Shown in pieces: positions 4,957 to 7,349 of a stretch of DNA of 7,349 nucleotides. Every line of letters starts with the position of its first letter. The stretch's first letter is position 1. Origin of the DNA: Pseudomonadales bacterium (GTDB taxonomy: Bacteria; Pseudomonadota; Gammaproteobacteria; Pseudomonadales; Azotimanducaceae); assembly GCA_007128525.1 (NCBI GenBank), contig SKXG01000314.1, positions 1 to 7,349 of the forward strand, written 5' to 3'. The notes under the pieces are model-generated. The model saw nothing but the letters and a program-made list of their open reading frames with translations, was not told the origin of the DNA and made no database searches. Both the position numbers and the translations under genes were made by a program.

Positions 4957-6786
4957 ATGACCAGCTACAACGACTTCGTCATCAAGTTTGCCAACGTCAA
5001 CGGCTCGGGCTCGGCAAGCGCCAACGGCATGTTTGCCAAGGCACTGTTCCGGATGGGCATCCCCGTTGGCATCCGTAACATCTTCCCTTCCAACATTCAG
5101 GGTCTGCCGACCTGGTTCGAGGTACGGGTCAGCGAGCATGGCTATCTGGGCCGTCGGGAAGGCGTCGACATTATGGTGGCGATGAATGCCGCGACTTACG
5201 GCGAAGACGTGGCCAGCGTCCTTCCAGGCGGCTACCTGATCTATGACAGCAGCCGCCCCATGCCGCAGGAATTCAATCGCAGCGACATCAACATCTTCGG
5301 CATTCCCATTGCCGATATGCTGCTGGATCAGTTTGATGATCCGAAACAGCGCAGCCTGTTCAAGAATATCGTCTATCTCGGGGCCATGGCTGCGCTGCTG
5401 AACATCGAAACCAAGGTGCTCACTGACATGCTGCAGGAGCAATACGGCAGCAAGAAGCATTTGCTGGAACCCAACGAACGCGCCATGGCGCTTGGTTACG
5501 AGTTCGCCCGCAGCGAACTGCCGGCGCCCCTGTCCTATCAGGTTCGGCGCTGCAACGCCATCGGTGAGCGCATACTGATCGATGGCAATACAGCGGCCGC
5601 CTTGGGCTGCCTGTATGGGGGCGCCACTGTCTGTGCCTGGTATCCGATCACACCGTCGACATCGCTGGCAGAAGCCTTCGAGCAGTATGCCAACAAGTAT
5701 CGTGTCGACCCGGATACGGGCGAGAAACGCTTTGCCGTTGTGCAGGCCGAAGATGAACTGGCCGCCATGGGCATGGTGATTGGTGCCGGCTGGAATGGAG
5801 CACGGGCTTTTACCGCAACCAGCGGGCCAGGTGTATCACTGATGAGCGAATTCCTTGGCCTGGCCTACTTTGCCGAGATACCGGCGGTGCTGATCGACGT
5901 CCAGCGCGCCGGGCCGTCCACCGGCATGCCAACCCGAACGCAGCAGGCCGACCTGCTGGCTGCCACTTACGCCTCCCATGGCGATACAAGGCACCCGGTG
6001 CTGATTCCCAGCACGCCCAAGGAGTGCTTTGACTTTGCCGCTGACGCGCTGGACCTCGCCGATCGCCTGCAGACACCGGTCATTCTGTTGACCGATCTGG
6101 AGCTCGGCATGAACGACACGCTGTCGGAACCCCTGCAGTGGGATGACAGCCGCCGTTATGACCGCGGCAAAGTCTACACAGCTGAAGACCTCGAGCAGGT
6201 CGAGCGTTACGGCCGCTATCTGGACCCCGACGGCGACGGTATCGGTTATCGGACCTATCCCGGCACACACCCGGACAAAGGCGCCTTTTTTACGCGCGGC
6301 ACGTCGCGTGATGCCTATGCGGCCTATACCGAAGCACCGGAAGCCTACACCGAGAACATGGAGCGGCTACTGCTGAAGTGGCAGACCGCCAGCCGCCTGG
6401 TGCCCAAGGCCGAGCTTCAACAGGGCACGCACACCAGGCCTTATGGCCTGATTTACTACGGCACCAGTGCAACGCCTATGCAGGAAGCGATCGACCTGCT
6501 GACCGATGACGGCATTCACCTGGATACATTGCGCATCCGGGCCATCCCGTTCGGCACAGAGGTTGACCGTTTTATTGATGAGCATGAGCTGCTGTTTATC
6601 GTTGAGCAGAATCGCGATGCCCAGATGAAGAGCATCCTCGTCAACGAGCTGGAGATACATCCAGCCAAGCTGGTTCCGGTGCGTTACTTTGGCGGGCTGT
6701 CGATCTCCGCCGATTATATTGTGCAGGAGATTCAAACCTACTTTGCCGCCAACCGCCTGCCGCGCCTGTCTGAGGTGAAATCATGA
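4957..6786 (+). CDS. korA: 2-oxoacid (probably 2-oxoglutarate):acceptor oxidoreductase, fused gamma-alpha subunit
   Basis: The protein has 609 residues. Residues 1-190 are the gamma-type domain (FANVNGSGSASANGMFAKAL at 11-30). Residues 200-600 are the alpha domain, with WYPITPSTSLAEA at 228-240, the YPITPST motif typical of pyruvate:ferredoxin oxidoreductase-like enzymes. Then come AEDELAAMG (264-272), ATSGPG (287-292) and QRAGPSTGMPTRTQQADL (316-333). The C-terminal part carries a transketolase-like domain II with IVEQNRDAQM. With the beta subunit it would oxidatively decarboxylate a 2-oxoacid with CoA to acyl-CoA, releasing CO2 and two electrons. The gamma-alpha fusion is typical of bacterial 2-oxoglutarate oxidoreductases, though branched-chain 2-oxoacids cannot be excluded. 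Residues 423-430 (DPDGDGIG) form a DxDxDG loop like those that bind calcium. The stop overlaps the next start (ATGA, 6783-6786), so translation is probably coupled. Confidence 0.94.
   Translation: MTSYNDFVIKFANVNGSGSASANGMFAKALFRMGIPVGIRNIFPSNIQGLPTWFEVRVSEHGYLGRREGVDIMVAMNAATYGEDVASVLPGGYLIYDSSRPMPQEFNRSDINIFGIPIADMLLDQFDDPKQRSLFKNIVYLGAMAALLNIETKVLTDMLQEQYGSKKHLLEPNERAMALGYEFARSELPAPLSYQVRRCNAIGERILIDGNTAAALGCLYGGATVCAWYPITPSTSLAEAFEQYANKYRVDPDTGEKRFAVVQAEDELAAMGMVIGAGWNGARAFTATSGPGVSLMSEFLGLAYFAEIPAVLIDVQRAGPSTGMPTRTQQADLLAATYASHGDTRHPVLIPSTPKECFDFAADALDLADRLQTPVILLTDLELGMNDTLSEPLQWDDSRRYDRGKVYTAEDLEQVERYGRYLDPDGDGIGYRTYPGTHPDKGAFFTRGTSRDAYAAYTEAPEAYTENMERLLLKWQTASRLVPKAELQQGTHTRPYGLIYYGTSATPMQEAIDLLTDDGIHLDTLRIRAIPFGTEVDRFIDEHELLFIVEQNRDAQMKSILVNELEIHPAKLVPVRYFGGLSISADYIVQEIQTYFAANRLPRLSEVKS
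6772..6778 (+). promoter_or_regulatory. Ribosome-binding site of the beta subunit gene, inside korA
   Basis: GAGGTGA lies 4 bases before the overlapping ATGA start-stop at 6783-6786, within the last codons of the gamma-alpha gene. It supports the beta-subunit start and translational coupling. Confidence 0.7.
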
Positions 6787-7349
6787 CATTCATTCCGAAA
6801 CCAAAGGTCCGGCACCCGCAGATTCCGGTCAATGAGCTCGGGCTGACTCACCGCGACTATGAAGGTGCGGTATCGACATTGTGTGCCGGCTGCGGCCACG
6901 ACTCGGTCAGTGCCGCCATTATTCAGGCCTGTGCCGAGCTGTCTCTGCCGCCGCACAGAGTTGCCAAAGTCTCTGGCATCGGCTGCTCGTCAAAAACGCC
7001 GACCTACTTTCTGGGTCGTTCACACGGCTTCAATTCCGTGCACGGTCGAATGCCATCAGTGGCCACCGGCGCCAACCTGGCCAACCGTGACCTGTACTGC
7101 ATCGGCATTTCCGGCGACGGCGACAGCGCATCCATCGGCATGGGCCAGTTCGCACATATTGTCAGGCGTCAGCTCAATATGCTGTATATCGTCGACAACA
7201 ATGGCACCTATGGCCTGACCAAGGGGCAGTTCTCCGCCAGCGCCGACGTGGGCAGCACCACCAAGCGCGGAGAACCCAACGTCCAGCCCCCGATCGACCC
7301 GGTACTGACCGCCATTTCCCTGGGCTGCACCTTCGTCGCCCGCAGCTTC
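6783..7349 (+). CDS. korB: 2-oxoacid (probably 2-oxoglutarate):acceptor oxidoreductase beta subunit, 5' part
   Basis: The reading frame runs open off the right edge, showing 189 residues from MTFIPKPKVRHPQ. Thiamine diphosphate binding is shown by GDGDSASIG at 111-119, followed about 20 residues later by DNNGTYGLTKGQ at 138-149. This is the usual GDG...N(N) motif with the conserved YGLTKGQ stretch of the beta subunits. C34 and C37 (LCAGCGHDS) and C68 (GIGCSS) are three of the four expected ligands of the subunit's [4Fe-4S] cluster. The fourth should lie beyond the window. HGRMPSVATGANLAN (87-101) is another family signature. The start is fixed by the 4-base overlap with the upstream stop and by GAGGTGA. 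From the family I would expect about 330-350 residues in total, so slightly more than half is present. It is the catalytic partner of the gamma-alpha subunit. Confidence 0.93.
   Translation, partial: MTFIPKPKVRHPQIPVNELGLTHRDYEGAVSTLCAGCGHDSVSAAIIQACAELSLPPHRVAKVSGIGCSSKTPTYFLGRSHGFNSVHGRMPSVATGANLANRDLYCIGISGDGDSASIGMGQFAHIVRRQLNMLYIVDNNGTYGLTKGQFSASADVGSTTKRGEPNVQPPIDPVLTAISLGCTFVARSF

Noticed and set aside
4414..5460. Long minus-strand open frame (348 codons) opposite the kor genes
   Set aside because: It spans the junction of two clearly coding plus-strand genes with strong domain motifs. It has no recognisable domain, and long antisense frames are common in GC-rich coding DNA.

Overview
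This is a GC-rich chromosomal window (about 60% GC, judged by eye). Dense, well-spaced genes with Shine-Dalgarno sites, an Mrp-type antiporter gene, a DUF6316-like protein and a proteobacterial-style three-gene 2-oxoacid oxidoreductase cluster suggest a gammaproteobacterium, perhaps marine or halophilic. That placement is inferred from gene content. I see no rRNA, tRNA, CRISPR array, insertion sequence or phage gene.

Layout. (1) Positions 1-93, minus strand: the first 31 codons of an MrpA/MnhA-like Na+/H+ antiporter subunit, running off the left edge. (2) 94-363: no convincing gene, but two small inverted repeats. (3) 364-783, plus strand: a small protein with a DUF6316-like C-terminal domain and an N-terminal (Ala-Lys-Asn-x) repeat encoded by 12-bp tandem DNA repeats. 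(4) A short hairpin at 809-825 lies where transcription converges. (5) 814-1311 and 1356-2840, minus strand: a probable two-gene operon. A Tat-exported amidohydrolase-2 family protein comes first, followed 44 bp later by an unrecognised 165-residue protein starting at GTG. (6) 2841-3018: a 178-bp divergent promoter region. (7) 3019 to the right edge, plus strand: a tightly packed operon of three genes. They encode an FAD/NAD(P)/Fe-S oxidoreductase, a fused gamma-alpha subunit of a 2-oxoacid:acceptor oxidoreductase, and the start of its TPP-binding beta subunit, which is cut by the window end.

How the genes work together. The beta subunit (thiamine diphosphate and a [4Fe-4S] cluster) and the gamma-alpha subunit form the catalytic core, which oxidatively decarboxylates a 2-oxoacid, probably 2-oxoglutarate, to its acyl-CoA. 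The upstream protein has the arrangement of the N-terminal half of dihydropyrimidine dehydrogenase or of GltD (N-terminal Cys clusters, FAD site, NAD(P) site), followed by two ferredoxin-like [4Fe-4S] clusters. The natural reading is that it is a dedicated electron-transfer subunit coupling the core to NAD(P)H rather than to free ferredoxin. This resembles the 2-oxoglutarate:NADP+ oxidoreductase (KorABC) described from Azoarcus evansii, as I recall it. The divergent amidohydrolase gene may share control signals with this operon, but nothing in the sequence proves a metabolic link.

No wholly new system is evident. The most interesting items are the NAD(P)-linked Kor complex, the amidohydrolase with Gln in place of the first His of the usual HxH metal motif, its uncharacterised small partner gene, and the repeat-bearing DUF6316 protein.
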